From Chloranthus sessilifolius (taxonomy: Eukaryota > Streptophyta > Magnoliopsida > Chloranthales > Chloranthaceae), in NCBI GenBank assembly GCA_021018995.1, contig CM037587.1:3288866-3352865 (forward strand): a stretch of DNA of 64,000 nucleotides. Direction: 5' to 3'. Made by a program: the position numbers and the translations under genes. Of the stretch, positions 1 to 11,126 are shown in pieces. The notes beneath the pieces were generated by a model. That model was not told where the DNA came from and did not search any database. It worked only from the letters and a program-made list of their open reading frames with translations. Numbering within the stretch: position 1 is the stretch's first letter; each line of letters starts with the position of its first letter.

Positions 1-735
1 TGACTATTTATTTTTATTTTTAAATTAATTATTCTCAAATTAATAGTGACTACCACATATTCTTAAATATAAGATTTTTTCAAAAATTTGGGTTTCGTCG
101 CTCTACAAAATATCTCTTGTTACACACAAGATATATATATATATATATATATACAAAAGAGTTATATATAAATGACTTATATACTGTAATTAGACTTCAA
201 TTAGGAGTCTTATCAATTTTTATTGGAAAAAATAGGTAATCCAGAGGAGAAAATATTGGTGCTCAAGAGTTTTAGTTTCTAGGCTATTTAGGGGCAATTT
301 GGTCCTACTACATGTGAAAACAAAATTAAAATTCAAAAAAACTTGACAAATTTTGGTATATTCGGGAACAGATCTAGAGAAATTAATTTTAAAAATAAAT
401 AAAGAGTGACTATTTATTAAAAAAATTAAATTATTCTCGAATTAATAGTGAATACCACAAATTCTTAAATACAGGATTTTTGGTTTTTATTTCTATTTAC
501 AAAAGAGTTATATAGATTAATTATATACTGTAATTAGACTTCAATTAGGAGTCTAATCAAATTTTATTGGGATAAAGAGATAATTAGACTTCAATTAGGA
601 GTCTAATCAATTTTTATTGGGATAAAGAGGTAATCCCGAAGAGGAGAAAATATAGGGGCTCAAGAGTTTTAGTTTCTAGGCTAGTTAGGGGCAATTTGAT
701 CCTATTACATGTGAAAATAAAATTTGACAAAAACT
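1..735. repeat. Diverged direct duplication, AT-rich
   Basis: Two diverged copies of one sequence lie head to tail, about 1-300 and 406-730. Both run from an AT-rich start through a TAATTAGACTTCAATTAGGA core to a GGGGCAATTTG(G/A)TCCTA stretch and a CATGTGAAAA end. The second copy holds a further 50-bp tandem duplication (531-580 and 581-630). An (AT)n run occupies 131-152 in the first copy. No coding signal is seen. Confidence 0.75.
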
Positions 736-829
736 AATTTTACTTTTATATTAAGGATAAAAGAAAACAAACAAAAGTGATTTTAAGTGACATTGTGCGA
801 CATTGTTCAAGGTGTCACAGGATAGACTC

Positions 830-975
830 AAATTGTTCGATTCAATTTAAATCTTACGATTCAAAAACGATTTGACCGAAATCAGACATGTTACGATTTG
901 ACTCTACGATTCAAATCGAAATAGGTATGATTCGATTTGAATCGTATGATTCAAATCGTAAATCGTTCTGATTTG
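830..975. repeat. Short ACGATT/AAATCG repeats
   Basis: A cluster of short, partly inverted repeats of the type TACGATTCAAATCG is repeated six or so times with variations. It resembles the interior of a small foldback element. No gene is seen. Confidence 0.45.
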
Positions 976-1274
976 ATACCATGCTCAAGAACCCTTGTTT
1001 AGAAGATTGGAGCAAAACAAGATCTCCATCATCTAATTTGAAGAAATCAATGATTTTTTGGGGAGACACTTTTCAAGATTCTATGGACGGACTTAACGGT
1101 AACCAATGTTTAATCAGACGTCTACAAGCCTATGAAGAGCCTTCGACTGTATCAATCCTATAAAAAACTAGCATCTATATGTCTTCTTATTATTTTTCTA
1201 ATTCATATATCTCAAAACCCCTAAAAACCCATAGTAGTAAGCATTGTACTCTTATTACCCAGTGAAGAATCAGA

Positions 1275-2085
1275 AACTGATCTGGCAGCTAGGTGTGTTT
1301 GATCCACAGCATGATTTTTTACATAATTCGGGGGCTTATGGGGTGTTGTGCAGTTGCACTAACAAAAATCGAAATTTTGGCATGTAATGTTGATCAGACG
1401 GCTAGGAGTGTTCCATCTACAGTGTGATTTTTTACATAATTTGGGGGTTTAGGGGTGTTACGGTGACAAAAATAGAATCTTTGGCATGCAATGCTAATCA
1501 GACGGCTAGGAATGTTTGATCCGTGGTGTATTTTACATAATTTGGGGGTTTGGGGGTGTTACAGTGACAAAAATTGAAACTTTGACATGTAACGTTGATC
1601 AGACGGCTAGGAGTGTTCCATCTACAGTGTGATTTTTTACATAATTTGGGGATTTAGGGGTGTTACGGTGACAAAAATAGAATCTTTGGCATGAAATACT
1701 AATCAGACGGCTAGGAATGTTTGATCCGTGGTGTATTTTACATAATTTGGGGGTTTGGGGGTGTTACAGTGACAAAAATCAAAACTTTGACATGTAATGT
1801 TGATCAGACGGCTAGGAGTGTTCCATCTGCAGTGTGATTTTTTACATAATTTGGGGGTTTAGGGGTGTTCCGGTGACAAAAATAGAATCTTTGGCATGTA
1901 AAGCTAATCAGACGGCTAGGAATGTTTGATCCGTGGTGTATTTTACATAATTTGGGGGTTTGGGGGTGTTACAGTGACAAAAATCGAAACTTTGACATGT
2001 AATGCTGATCAGACGGTGAATGTTTGATCGGCGTGAGTTTTGGGTGTTAATATATGATCGATCTACGGTGCTAACCCAACAAAAA
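1275..2085. repeat. Tandem satellite with alternating A/B monomers
   Basis: Monomers of about 102 bp begin with the motif ATCAGACGGCTAGGA at about 1393, 1497, 1597, 1701, 1801, 1906 and 2007. Odd units continue GTGTTCCATCTAC..., even units ATGTTTGATCCGTGG..., so the true repeat is a dimer of about 204 bp present three times. A diverged unit (about 1275-1390) and a decaying half unit (2007-2085) bound the array. The dimers are much more alike than the two monomers within a dimer, which indicates amplification of the dimer. Confidence 0.9.
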
Positions 2086-2539
2086 TAAAATCTTTGAAGA
2101 AAAAACCAACCAGCCAACCAGCTAGAAGAGAGAGGATCATAAAAATCAAATATTTAAAACAATAAAATGAACCACTCAGTATATTTGATTGGATTTCGGA
2201 CAAAATCTTGGAGAAGAAGAACCAAAAAAGAAATAATTATAACAATATTATTTTATTTTTTGGTAATCATGATCAAAGTAGAAGAAAAGAACACACCTTT
2301 CACATCAGATGCAGTAGATCTGCATCCACGTAGCCCCTGTTGTTGATTTGGTTTGGTTTAGTCCCCGGGATCGATGAGATCTGCCGTGTGTTCTTCATTA
2401 AAATATATATAGTTTGAGGTTTTTTACCCTAGGAGAATACGCTAGGGTTTGAGAGTGTGCGGTCGGTAGAGATCATGAAAGAGAGCCAAGCCGGACTTTT
2501 GTTCTACTTAAAATTTAAGATTAAATTCTATTTTTATTT
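2086..2539. other. No recognisable gene
   Basis: Unassigned sequence. On the minus strand there is a telobox-like AAACCCTAGCG near 2447, a TATATATAT stretch near 2405, and a 32-codon ORF starting at 2399. That order is promoter-like, but no protein family is recognised and no exon partner is visible. Weak evidence only. Confidence 0.3.
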
Positions 2540-3380
2540 GGGAAATTTATCGGATCAAAATTTCCGAAACCAAAAATTTGAACCAAAATTTCGGCCGAAA
2601 ACCAAAAATTTGGCTGAAATTTTGGGTCCCATACAAATTTAGACCAAAATTTTGGTCCAAATTATCATTGCGGTAGGGACCGAAACGATTTCTGCCAAAA
2701 TTTCGGTAAATTCGGCCGAAATTTTGATCCTTGACGTCAGATACACCTTTTCCACCAAAGATCCTCTATTTTTACATTTAACCAAATTGACCAACTCTAA
2801 GTGGATGAAGTTTACACTAGCACAAAAAGTTTCAAATACCCCTTCTTACAATTTTTATGACTCTACATAATTTAAAATTTTAAAATTTTACACTTTTTTA
2901 TATTTAACCGATGTGAAGGAGCATCTATGCCGTCTGATTTGAAGGCCACAATATAAAAATCAATAGTGTTAAAGATTAATACGAAAAAAAAGCGATATCA
3001 CCTCTTAAAAAAAATTAAAAAAATTAAACAGTCGATAACGACTGTTTAGTGAGTTAGTACCGACTCTTTAAATAGTAGATACTGACTATTTAAAGAAGCA
3101 ATTTTTTTTATTTTTTTTATTTTTAGAGGCAATATCACTTATTTTCATGTCAATCTTCGACACCATCGATCTTTATATTGTAGCTTTCAAATCATACGAC
3201 ATAAATGATATTTCACATTGCTTAAATATAAAAAAAAGTGCAAATTTTAAAAATTTTAAAATATATAAAATCATAAAAAGTGTAAGAAAGGGATATTTGA
3301 GACTTTTAATGCTTGATTTGATTAAAGGTGAAATTATAGGGTCTCTGGCGGAAAAAGTGTATCTAAGAGATAAATTTTCC
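2540..3380. mobile_element. Foldback MITE, family 'GGGAAATTTACC', copy 1
   Basis: The ends are inverted copies: GGGAAATTTATC...GTCAGATACACC on the left and the complement of GTGTATCT...GATAAATTTTCC on the right. The arms continue inward for about 300 bp and meet at a core with repeated ACTGTTTA/CGACT motifs flanked by poly-A and poly-T (about 2985-3130). A second copy lies at 36335-37236. Another foldback element (2551-2733) has inserted in the left terminal repeat. Non-coding. Confidence 0.7.
2551..2733. mobile_element. Small foldback MITE, family 'GGATCAAAATTTCGG', copy 1
   Basis: It is bounded by GGATCAAAATTTCCG and its inverse CGGCCGAAATTTTGATCC, and is rich in CCAAAATTT/AAATTTTGG steps. 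It interrupts the left terminal repeat of the larger foldback element around it, so it is the younger insertion. A related copy in inverse orientation lies at 3787-3992. Confidence 0.7.
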
Positions 3381-3539
3381 TCTTTATTTTTATTTTAACC
3401 CTATTTTAGAGACTTTGCCATAAGATATAAGTTAAGGGCATTCTAGGCATAGAAAATTGACAAAAACTATTTTTATTCTTATATGGTAGTAAGGATATTT
3501 ATTTTCAACTCAAGAGTCTTCTTTCTCAACTAGGGTTAA

Positions 3540-3786
3540 ATAGGTTTTGAGTCAGATGATGAAAATCATTTTTCGTCCTGATCCCAATCTTTGATGCAAT
3601 AGATCTTGAGATTATGGTCCTATCGTCAAAAAGTTAGATTTTGAATCTCCGTGGCACAAATCTTGAAAAGTGATCTAAGTGTCAATTTTGATGTACGCTT
3701 GTAATCATAATCATTATTTTGGAGGTGTATGTGCAATCATAATCTTACCATTAGATAATAAGCTTATAATCTCCATATCTATCTTG
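3540..3786. mobile_element. Diverged foldback element, family 'CATCATCTGATTCAAAG'
   Basis: This copy matches the interspersed foldback family seen best at 40805-41222 and 63520-63920. It shows the characteristic run of CAGATGATG, a C-rich CCCAATCTTTGA block, TAGATCTTGAGATTATGGT and GTGGCACAAAT. The arms are diverged. Non-coding. Confidence 0.55.
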
Positions 3787-3992
3787 TGAAATTTTGGGAT
3801 AAAAAACTATCTCTATCAAAAATTTTGGCCGAAATTATTGATTTCGGTCCCCACCGAAACAAAAATTTATACCGAAATTTCGGTCCAAATTTGTATGGGA
3901 CCCAAAATTTCGGCCAAATTTTATATTTCCAGCCAAAATTTCAGTTTCGATCAAGCCCAAAACCGAAATTTTACTTGAAATTCTGATCCTTG
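3787..3992. mobile_element. Small foldback MITE, family 'GGATCAAAATTTCGG', copy 2
   Basis: It shares with 2551-2733 (reverse complement) the blocks AAATTTGTATGGGACCCAAA, CGGTCCCCACCG and the terminal GATCCTTG. Non-coding. Confidence 0.65.
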
Positions 3993-4998
3993 CTCAAAAC
4001 AATTAATGATTCAATTACACAGAAACTCAAAAATCTAAGGTTGTAAATAAAGCTACGTTTTTAAGAAAACATAGATGCAGACTTAGTTACTTAAGGAGTA
4101 GGTGACAGGTACATAACATGTGCCTAGAGACTAGATCTCCTAGGGATAAGAAATTGAGGGAGCAAAGAAAAGTGCATAAGAATTTTATTTGCATCTATAG
4201 ATTTTTTTTTCACAATATGGCTGCAAGCAAAGATACTTTTAATGTTTTTTTTATATCTCGATATTGGTAATACAAAATGGACCTTTTTCATTGATATCAA
4301 ATTTGAATTTCGTGACTTTGATATCTCTTTGTATAAACATGTGAAAAGGACAGCTAATCAAACAGTCGATTCCTTAGACAAATAAAGCTTAAGAGATGGA
4401 TGTAACAAGATCTGGATGGAGGATGCTTCATAACAGATCTTCAATATTATTTTTTTGGACTTTCCGAATTAATAAATATTCTTTTCTAATCCAAACACCA
4501 AAAAAAAAAAATGTTTATTATTTTTCCTAACGGGAGCTACAATTACTTAGGAGATTTATAGCGTGGCTCAAAATTTAAAAATAAAGGGTAGCTTTAATAG
4601 CGCCTCCATCAATGACTCCTACAATATGACCTCTTGTCATGTCATTTATTTTTGGCTAATTGGTGAACCTCCTATGTTTGTGGTGAAACTCCTTTTAAAA
4701 TTTTAATATTATCCATTTTGTATTTTTAATTTATTTATTTGTTGTTTAAACTTTTAAATAGCTTATGCTAAACTATGTAACCATTTTCTATACTAAAAGG
4801 GAAAATGACCATTAAGTTTCGTTAGAAGATTTTCAATTAACAAAAAAAAATTGTTGTTTAGATAAATTTTATTTTTTATAAAAAGTTATTATTAAAGGAG
4901 AATTTTAGTTACGTTTAAAAGAATTATATTAAACCGAAACTGAACTAAAAATCAAGTAAACTAAACCAATTCGAACCAAGGGAGAGGGGAGATTAAAA
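3993..4998. other. AT-rich intergenic sequence, no gene seen
   Basis: No credible ORF, splice-linked exon or structured RNA is seen. A block near 4535-4600 (thymine-rich, then ACGGGAGCTACAATTACTTAGGAG, here described only by position for its longer form) recurs at about 16655-16730, so part of it is interspersed repeat. Confidence 0.4.
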
Positions 4999-5040
4999 AG
5001 GCATTAAGACTATTAAGAGGCATTAATAGTCTTAATGCCT
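4999..5040. repeat. Perfect 18-bp inverted repeat (hairpin)
   Basis: Arms AGGCATTAAGACTATTAA (4999-5016) and its exact complement (5023-5040) are separated by a 6-base loop. A partial third copy of the arm lies at 5083-5104. It may be a MITE end or an expressed hairpin. Confidence 0.8.
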
Positions 5041-5106
5041 ATTAAGACTAAAATGAAGCTATTTCTAATTAATATGTTGAATAGGCATTAAGACTATTAA
5101 GACTAT

Positions 5107-5293
5107 CTCAATATATATGATTACTACGATACGTATAAGATACGTATCTGTATCCATCCGATACGTATCAGATGCAGGTGGGATACGCTTACATATATAT
5201 CCCACGAGTTTTCCTTAAAAAAAAAAAGGAAACCTGTGCAATACGACATACGGTTAGGATACGGTCGAGATACGATGCCGAATGGGGAAAAAA
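5107..5293. mobile_element. GATAC-rich foldback element
   Basis: Dense repeats of GATACG/CGTATC occur (GATACGTAT, CGATACGTATCAG, GGATACGG). Related GATAC-rich blocks lie at 13925-13970, 30535-30830, 47140-47370, 48100-48425 and 49575-49825. Non-coding interspersed repeat of a class common in plants. Confidence 0.55.
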
Positions 5294-5505
5294 AATTCCA
5301 TTTAAAAAAAAAATAATAAAATCCCTTTAGCATAAAACCAATGAAGCCGACCCATTAGCCCCTTTTAGGGCTGCAAACGGGAGAAAACTTAACTGAGTTG
5401 GCTACGTTGCGCCATAGCTTGAAATCAGCTATGAGCATTGTGTTTTTTTTCCTTTCTTCTTCTTCTTCTTCTTGCTCATTTATAGGCAAGGGAATATGAA
5501 ACTGA

Positions 5506-5986
5506 TGTTAGAAGTTTCTATTTTGGTGGCTGTTACTATGGTTAACCCGTTGACCGATGAATGGTGTAAGGTCAATCTTGAGATGTGTAGTTGCTAATTT
5601 AGTGAATTTGAAAAGAATAAGCAACTAATAATTAAGCTTTTTAGTTGAGATATGCTTGTGATTTTCAATCACAATATAATTAGTAATTTAAATCCTTAAT
5701 GGGAAAGGACTTTTTAATTATAAATATAAGGGGTGTTTAGTCTCAACGATTGCTCGACACAATTCAATCCTCCTTATTAGCAAAAGCATCCCTATTGTTC
5801 TAGGAAATGTTGAGAGCAAGGAGATCGTTGAAGATCGGCAACCCACCTTTAATGGCTCACACTCAAGGTGTGCACATATATTTTAATTTAATGAATTGTT
5901 GATTTAGTATTTTTTATTGATCATGCGCCCAGATCCTAGGGCATATTTTTGGATGGTCGGATCGATAGATCCATATAGATCTATCA
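5506..5986 (+). repeat. 5' LTR of the copia element
   Basis: Starts TGTTAGAAG and ends ATCTATCA. It matches 13027-13509 over its whole length. A TATA-like TATAAATATAAGGGG at about 5720-5735 and the CAACGATTGCTCGACACAAT stretch after it mark the probable transcription start region. Confidence 0.95.
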
Positions 5987-5988
5987 AT

Positions 5989-6001
5989 TGGTATCTGAGA
6001 C
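5989..6001 (+). promoter_or_regulatory. Primer binding site (tRNA-Met type)
   Basis: TGGTATCTGAGAC lies two bases after the 5' LTR. It closely resembles the plant retrotransposon primer site TGGTATCAGAGC, which is complementary to the 3' end of initiator methionine tRNA. Confidence 0.75.
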
Positions 6002-6929
6002 ATATTTTGATGTTTGATCGGTCAAAGCATTAGTTCTTGTTGATCAACATGCGCTTCTATTGCCTATTTTATTACTTTTCTAAGTGATTATATATTCCTT
6101 GGTGATCATTGGGATCCTCAAGGTTTATTGTTCTTTTTTGAATTTCGGTGACGATTTTTGCTTGATTCATGTTTTTTTCCGGTCGATTGATTAATAGAAA
6201 GAGAACTGTGAATAAGGGTTTGCTGGTCATCGGATTTAATGGAAGCACCTAATTTTTGGGAAGACTAAGGATCATACATAAAATGCATGCAAATTTGATG
6301 GATATATGAATAATTATAAAATCCAAGATAATGCATGCCTTGTTGGTCCTTGTCTCCATCGTTGCTTGACAAGCTCCTCCTCAATATTACAAGTTAACAA
6401 CAGAGACCTTTAGATCTCTAGTTAATGGTTCCCTTGAAGAAGATGACTAATCCGTGTCTCCTTTACTTGCACGATGGGTCTAAAGGGCCTCGTGACCCGA
6501 CCTGTTATACAAGTCTACATGATGGACCCATATAATTACTATACCTGACCTAGTTTGTGACCTGGCCCAACTGATAATTGAACTCGGGTCATGACTCGGT
6601 CCAATCCATGGCCCAATCCAGTCCATGGCCCGATCCAATCCATGACCCAGTTTGGCTGGTTTGACAGGACCTGTTTGTCCCTAAGGCCCATTTTAACTCG
6701 TATTATTCCTTATTATTTTCGGGCTATTTTTGAGCTATCTATAGGTCCGATTTTTAGACATTATATATGAAATTTGACTTTCTCGAACATTCTGAATTTA
6801 TTTTTGAAGTCTATTTTTGACAATGAGCTCTCTGTTGTGATGTTTTCTTGACCTGACGTCTTTGATAATTTTTTATCTGATAATTACTGTATATCTTGGG
6901 TATCTTTAATTAAAGTAAGGTATTAGAGG

Positions 6930-7880
6930 TTGTTATGACGGGGCCAATACTCGAGCTTGCAGCATGGTGCTTGGGGCACGACATGTGGTGCCAGGAGGGC
7001 ACATTACATGGGGCCAAGTGGGCCTGGCGACGTGGTCGCACTGCGAGGACGCGACACAGTCGCATGTGAGTAGGACGCGGGAGCGACACGGACGCGACAC
7101 AGTCAAGGTGGGCTAGCGATGCAGGAGGCGTTGCGGTATGTCAAACCAATAGATTTGAGGTTTTCCTGTCATTCGGGTCGAATGACTGTTTTACCCCTCT
7201 ATGTGGGAGAGGAGCTGGAGAGTTACCTTCCACCCACACGGGGCCTTGCGTTGCCAGAGGGGGCGTAAGTGTCTCCTAGGCCTGAAAGGGTGGACCTAGG
7301 ACGTCGACGCAACGATGTCGTATGGCACCCAGCGCGAGGTTAAAGTTTGGCTCCAGACTACGCGTCGCAGTGTATACAGTTGGGCAACCTTGCGAGAACA
7401 TTAACGCTGCGTGGGACTCAGTAGAGCACGCTAGCACGAGGGTTGCGTGGGACTCCATTGAGCACGGCAGCAATATGAGGCACAAGGTTGTGGCTTGGTT
7501 GGTATGTGGGCAAGACATGATGGCATGGGAAGCTGCATGTCAAGACCGTTGCGAAGTGAGGTACTAGTATAGTGCACAGGGTGAAGCTTGAGCAGGCCAA
7601 GTTTAGCACAGTGGTGCAAATGAGCGTATCGTAAGGGGCACGATACAGTTGGATAGTAGGCCGTGAAATAGAGGTAACCATGTTAGGGAGTTCCTGTCCT
7701 CTAGACGGGTGGTATCAGAGCTGATGTGTAAATGGGTTGGCTTCATTGCGTGAAGCAAATTGTGAGTGAAAGTCGTCGAAGGGCGCCCATGATAGTTGGG
7801 TATCGTAAGTGACCTAGTGCAGCGTGCATTAGGTGCCGCACAAGACTGAGGTTGCAGAAGTGCGACCCCGTGACATTGTG
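6930..7880 (+). mobile_element. GC-rich LTR fragment with a second primer site
   Basis: This block is far more GC-rich than its surroundings. It begins near TGTTATGACGGGGCC (6933) and contains a canonical primer site TGGTATCAGAGC at 7710-7721, followed by about 150 bp of leader-like sequence. This looks like the LTR and start of the internal region of another retrotransposon, lying in the leader of the copia element. No target duplication or second LTR was found. The overlapping 60-90 codon ORFs on both strands are by-products of base composition. Confidence 0.55.
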
Positions 7881-8478
7881 CTCTAGCACCAAGATTAGTA
7901 CTTAAATAATGTTACCCGATTATTATTAATTTTTTGGCATTTACCCACAACATGATCTAAATTTGACTACTTGCATATCTTAAGTGGCTTAATTTTTATT
8001 TTTTTAAAACTATTTTTGTGATCATCTTAAATATTACAAAATCAAAATAGAAAATATAGCTTAGAATTATTCTTCTATCCAACGGTGATGATATTTTCTA
8101 GTGCCATGATTTTCATAGTAGGGTTTAATAACAAATTCAGTGAAAGTGTGTAGTAAACGTTGACATTACAATTTAGCTTACTTCTGTCCAATGATAATGA
8201 ATCATTTAATGTTGTGTGATAATTATATTTTACTATTCATTATTTTGTGTATGGGTACTGCTCGCGTGTTGTGACTCGGCCCAACGGAGGGTCATAACGA
8301 TGCAATTAGTATCATAACCATTAATGTAAATTGAAGAAGCGGCTAGTGTGTTATGACTCGATACAACGGATGATCATAATGATACAAATTATTTCTTAAT
8401 AAAATCACATTGATTTTAATTTTATTATATTCCTTGACATAAATTAACTCTTGCGTAAAACACTATAAATATAATCTT

Positions 8479-9465
8479 GTGGAATTGATCATTGCTATAG
8501 TTGTATGTGGACATAATAAAACCCTTAATTATTGTGCAGCATTGAACCCATCTTTTATTACTAATATGATTGGTAGAATTGAACTTTTGAGTGACTCAAA
8601 TTATGACAAATGGAAGGAACAAGTTGCAATTATTTTAGGTTGCATGGATCTTTACTATGCTATACGATCTGATAAACCCAAGGTGCTCACTGCTGATGCC
8701 TCAGCTGAGGATCTGACAATGAACAATACGGATTTGAAAAAATGAGATAGATCAAATCGTATGAACCTTATGATCATAAAGAGTTCTATCACTGATGCGA
8801 TCCGGGGAGGTATTCCGGACTCGCACAATGCAAATGAATACATGCAAGTCATTCAGGAATAATTTAAGGAGACTTCTAAGACACTTGCCAGTAGTCTTAT
8901 TGTTAAAATAAGAACCATAAAATACGATGATCATAATGGCGTATGGGAGCATATTATGAGAATGAGTGGCATAACGACTCAATTGAAAGAAATGGACATG
9001 AGCTTTTCTGAGGATTATCTTATTTTCTTCATCATGACTTCTCTTTCTCCACAATTTAGTCGTTTAAGATTAATTATAACACACAGAAAGATAAATGAAA
9101 GATGAACGAGTTAATCGCTCACTGTGTCGAAGAAGAAGAAAGCCTTAAGGCTGAAAAACTTGAAAGTGCTCATTATACCGCTCTTGACACATCGAAAGGA
9201 AATTTCAAGAGAAAGAAAGGATTATATTAAAAAAAAAAACATAAAAGCTTTTCCATCAAAAACCAAATAAGGAGAAGCTAACAGATCTATTTCTGACATT
9301 AAGTGTCACTTCTGTAAGAAGAAGGAGAAGCATTGTCCGAAATACAGATATTGGGTAGCTAAGAAAGGTAATGACCTAGTCTTTGTATGTTTTGAATCAC
9401 TTTATGTTGATGCTCCACGTAATACTTAATTGATAGATTCTGATGCAACTATTCACATAAGTAAT
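8479..9465 (+). pseudogene. Copia gag and protease relic
   Basis: The reading frame from 8479 encodes a gag start with the typical block SNYDKWKEQVAIILGCMDL (about residues 40-58). After a stop near 8743 the same protein continues (RSNRMNLMIIKSSI...). A zinc-knuckle remnant, CHFCKKKEKHC, lies at about 9304-9336 and lacks the usual glycine spacing. The protease active site appears at 9430-9462 as LIDSDATIHIS, where the catalytic DSG is changed to DSD. In a live element these would form the particle and mature it. Several stops show it is dead. Confidence 0.85.
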
Positions 9466-9837
9466 TAAATACAAGGATTTCGATCTAACAGGATGCTAAG
9501 GCGAACGAACCATCAAACTCGAAAATGGAGTAGAAACAGACGTGAAGGCCATTGGGACTCTCCGTCTTATTTTAGATAATGATTTCAGTTTAGATTTAGT
9601 TGATACTATTTACGTTCTAAGTATCATTAGAAACCTTATCTCAATTGCTAAATTTGATTCATTAGGTTTTGAATTTAAATTTAGACATAATGTTTTTACT
9701 CTATTATTTAATTCCGATATTGTGGGTAGTGGCTCACTAGTGGGTAATCTTTATCAGTTGAACTTGAATTCATCTTACGCCAAATCTTTAGTTTCTATGC
9801 ATGTGGATAATGAAGTTAGTAAGAAACAATAACAAGT

Positions 9838-10561
9838 AATTAATAACTTCTCCATTTTATGGCATAAACGTTTAGGCTATATATCTAAAGATAGAATGGA
9901 GAAATTAATTAAAGATAATATAATCGATGAGCTCGATTTCTCTGATTTTGATACTTGTGTTGATTCCGTTAAAGGAAAACTCACAAAGACTAATAAGAAA
10001 GGAGCTATCAGGAGCACGAGTTTGCTAGAAATAGTCCACACTGTTATTTGTGAACCGCTTTCAACTCCTGTTATTGGTGACCAAAAGTATTTTCTTACTT
10101 TCACTGATGATTATTCTCATTTCGGTTATATATTTCTCATTCATGAGAAATCTGAAGCCCTTGATATGTTTAAGATCTATAAAGTCGAAGTTGAGTTACA
10201 ACTCAATTCAAAGATTAAAATTGTGAGAACTGATAAAAGCGGAGAGTACTATAGTAGATACTCTGAAACAGGTCGCAATCCAGGACTATTCACCCTGTAT
10301 CTATAAGAGCATGACATTATTGCTTAATATACCATGCCGGAAATACCTGAACAGAACGGTATAGTTGAGCGACAAAATCGTACTCTTATGGATATGGTGA
10401 GAAACATGTTGTGCAACTCTAAGTTGCCTATGTTCTTGTGGGGAGAAGCTTTGAAAATAGTAATGCATATCTTGAATCGGGTTCCTAGTAAGGCTTTTCC
10501 CAAAACTCCTTATGAGCTATGGGTAGAAAGAAAATCGACTTTAGGATATTTATACATTTGA
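9838..10561 (+). pseudogene. Copia integrase relic
   Basis: The zinc-binding end is recognisable from LWHKRLGYIS (about 9857-9886) to CVDSVKGK (about 9956), where the second cysteine of the HHCC motif has become serine. The catalytic core follows: FTDDYSHFGYIF (first Asp, about 10100), RTDKSGEYY (second Asp region, about 10230) and [14 protein letters not shown] (the conserved Glu region, about 10342). A stop and frameshift separate the second and third parts at 10306-10334. The family inserts retrotransposon DNA into the chromosome; this copy cannot. Confidence 0.88.
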
Positions 10562-11126
10562 TAATGTTTAGCTGAAGCAAAGGTGTATAACCCACAATTA
10601 GGAAAATTAGATCTTAAACTATAAGTTGTCATTTCATTAGTTACCTTGATAGATCAAAAGGCTACAGAATTTATTGCCCCACTCATAGTATTCGGATTGT
10701 TGAGACTAGATATGTGAAATTCTTTGAGGATTGTGAACAGTGGGAGTGTCGAGCCTAAGCAAATCACTTTTGACGAGAATCGGATTATAATTTCTATCCC
10801 TTTTATCCAAGAAAAGGTGACACCAGTACCAGTTATTCCAGCAAGTGTTGATGCACCTGTGGCTATACCTATCGAAACACCCCACATTGAGGAGGCTCTT
10901 GCTCCCATGGCGATCGCCAATGATCAACCATTGCGTAGATCAGAGAGAGCAAAGAAGTCAGCCATTTCTGATGACTATATAGTTCACCTCAATGAGAGTG
11001 AGTATGATTTTGGAAAGGAATTAGATCTTGTTTCCTTTAACCATGCCATGAAGAGCGACAAATCCACTCAATGGCTCGAATCTATGAAAGATGAGTTGGA
11101 ATCAATGAAACATAACTCGGTCTGAG

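Noticed and set aside
2304..2399. 32-codon minus-strand ORF near a telobox and TATA-like run
   Set aside because: Promoter-like context but too short, no family, and no following exon seen.
7276..7681. Overlapping 60-90 codon ORFs on both strands
   Set aside because: They lie in a GC-rich LTR fragment, overlap each other on opposite strands and match no family.
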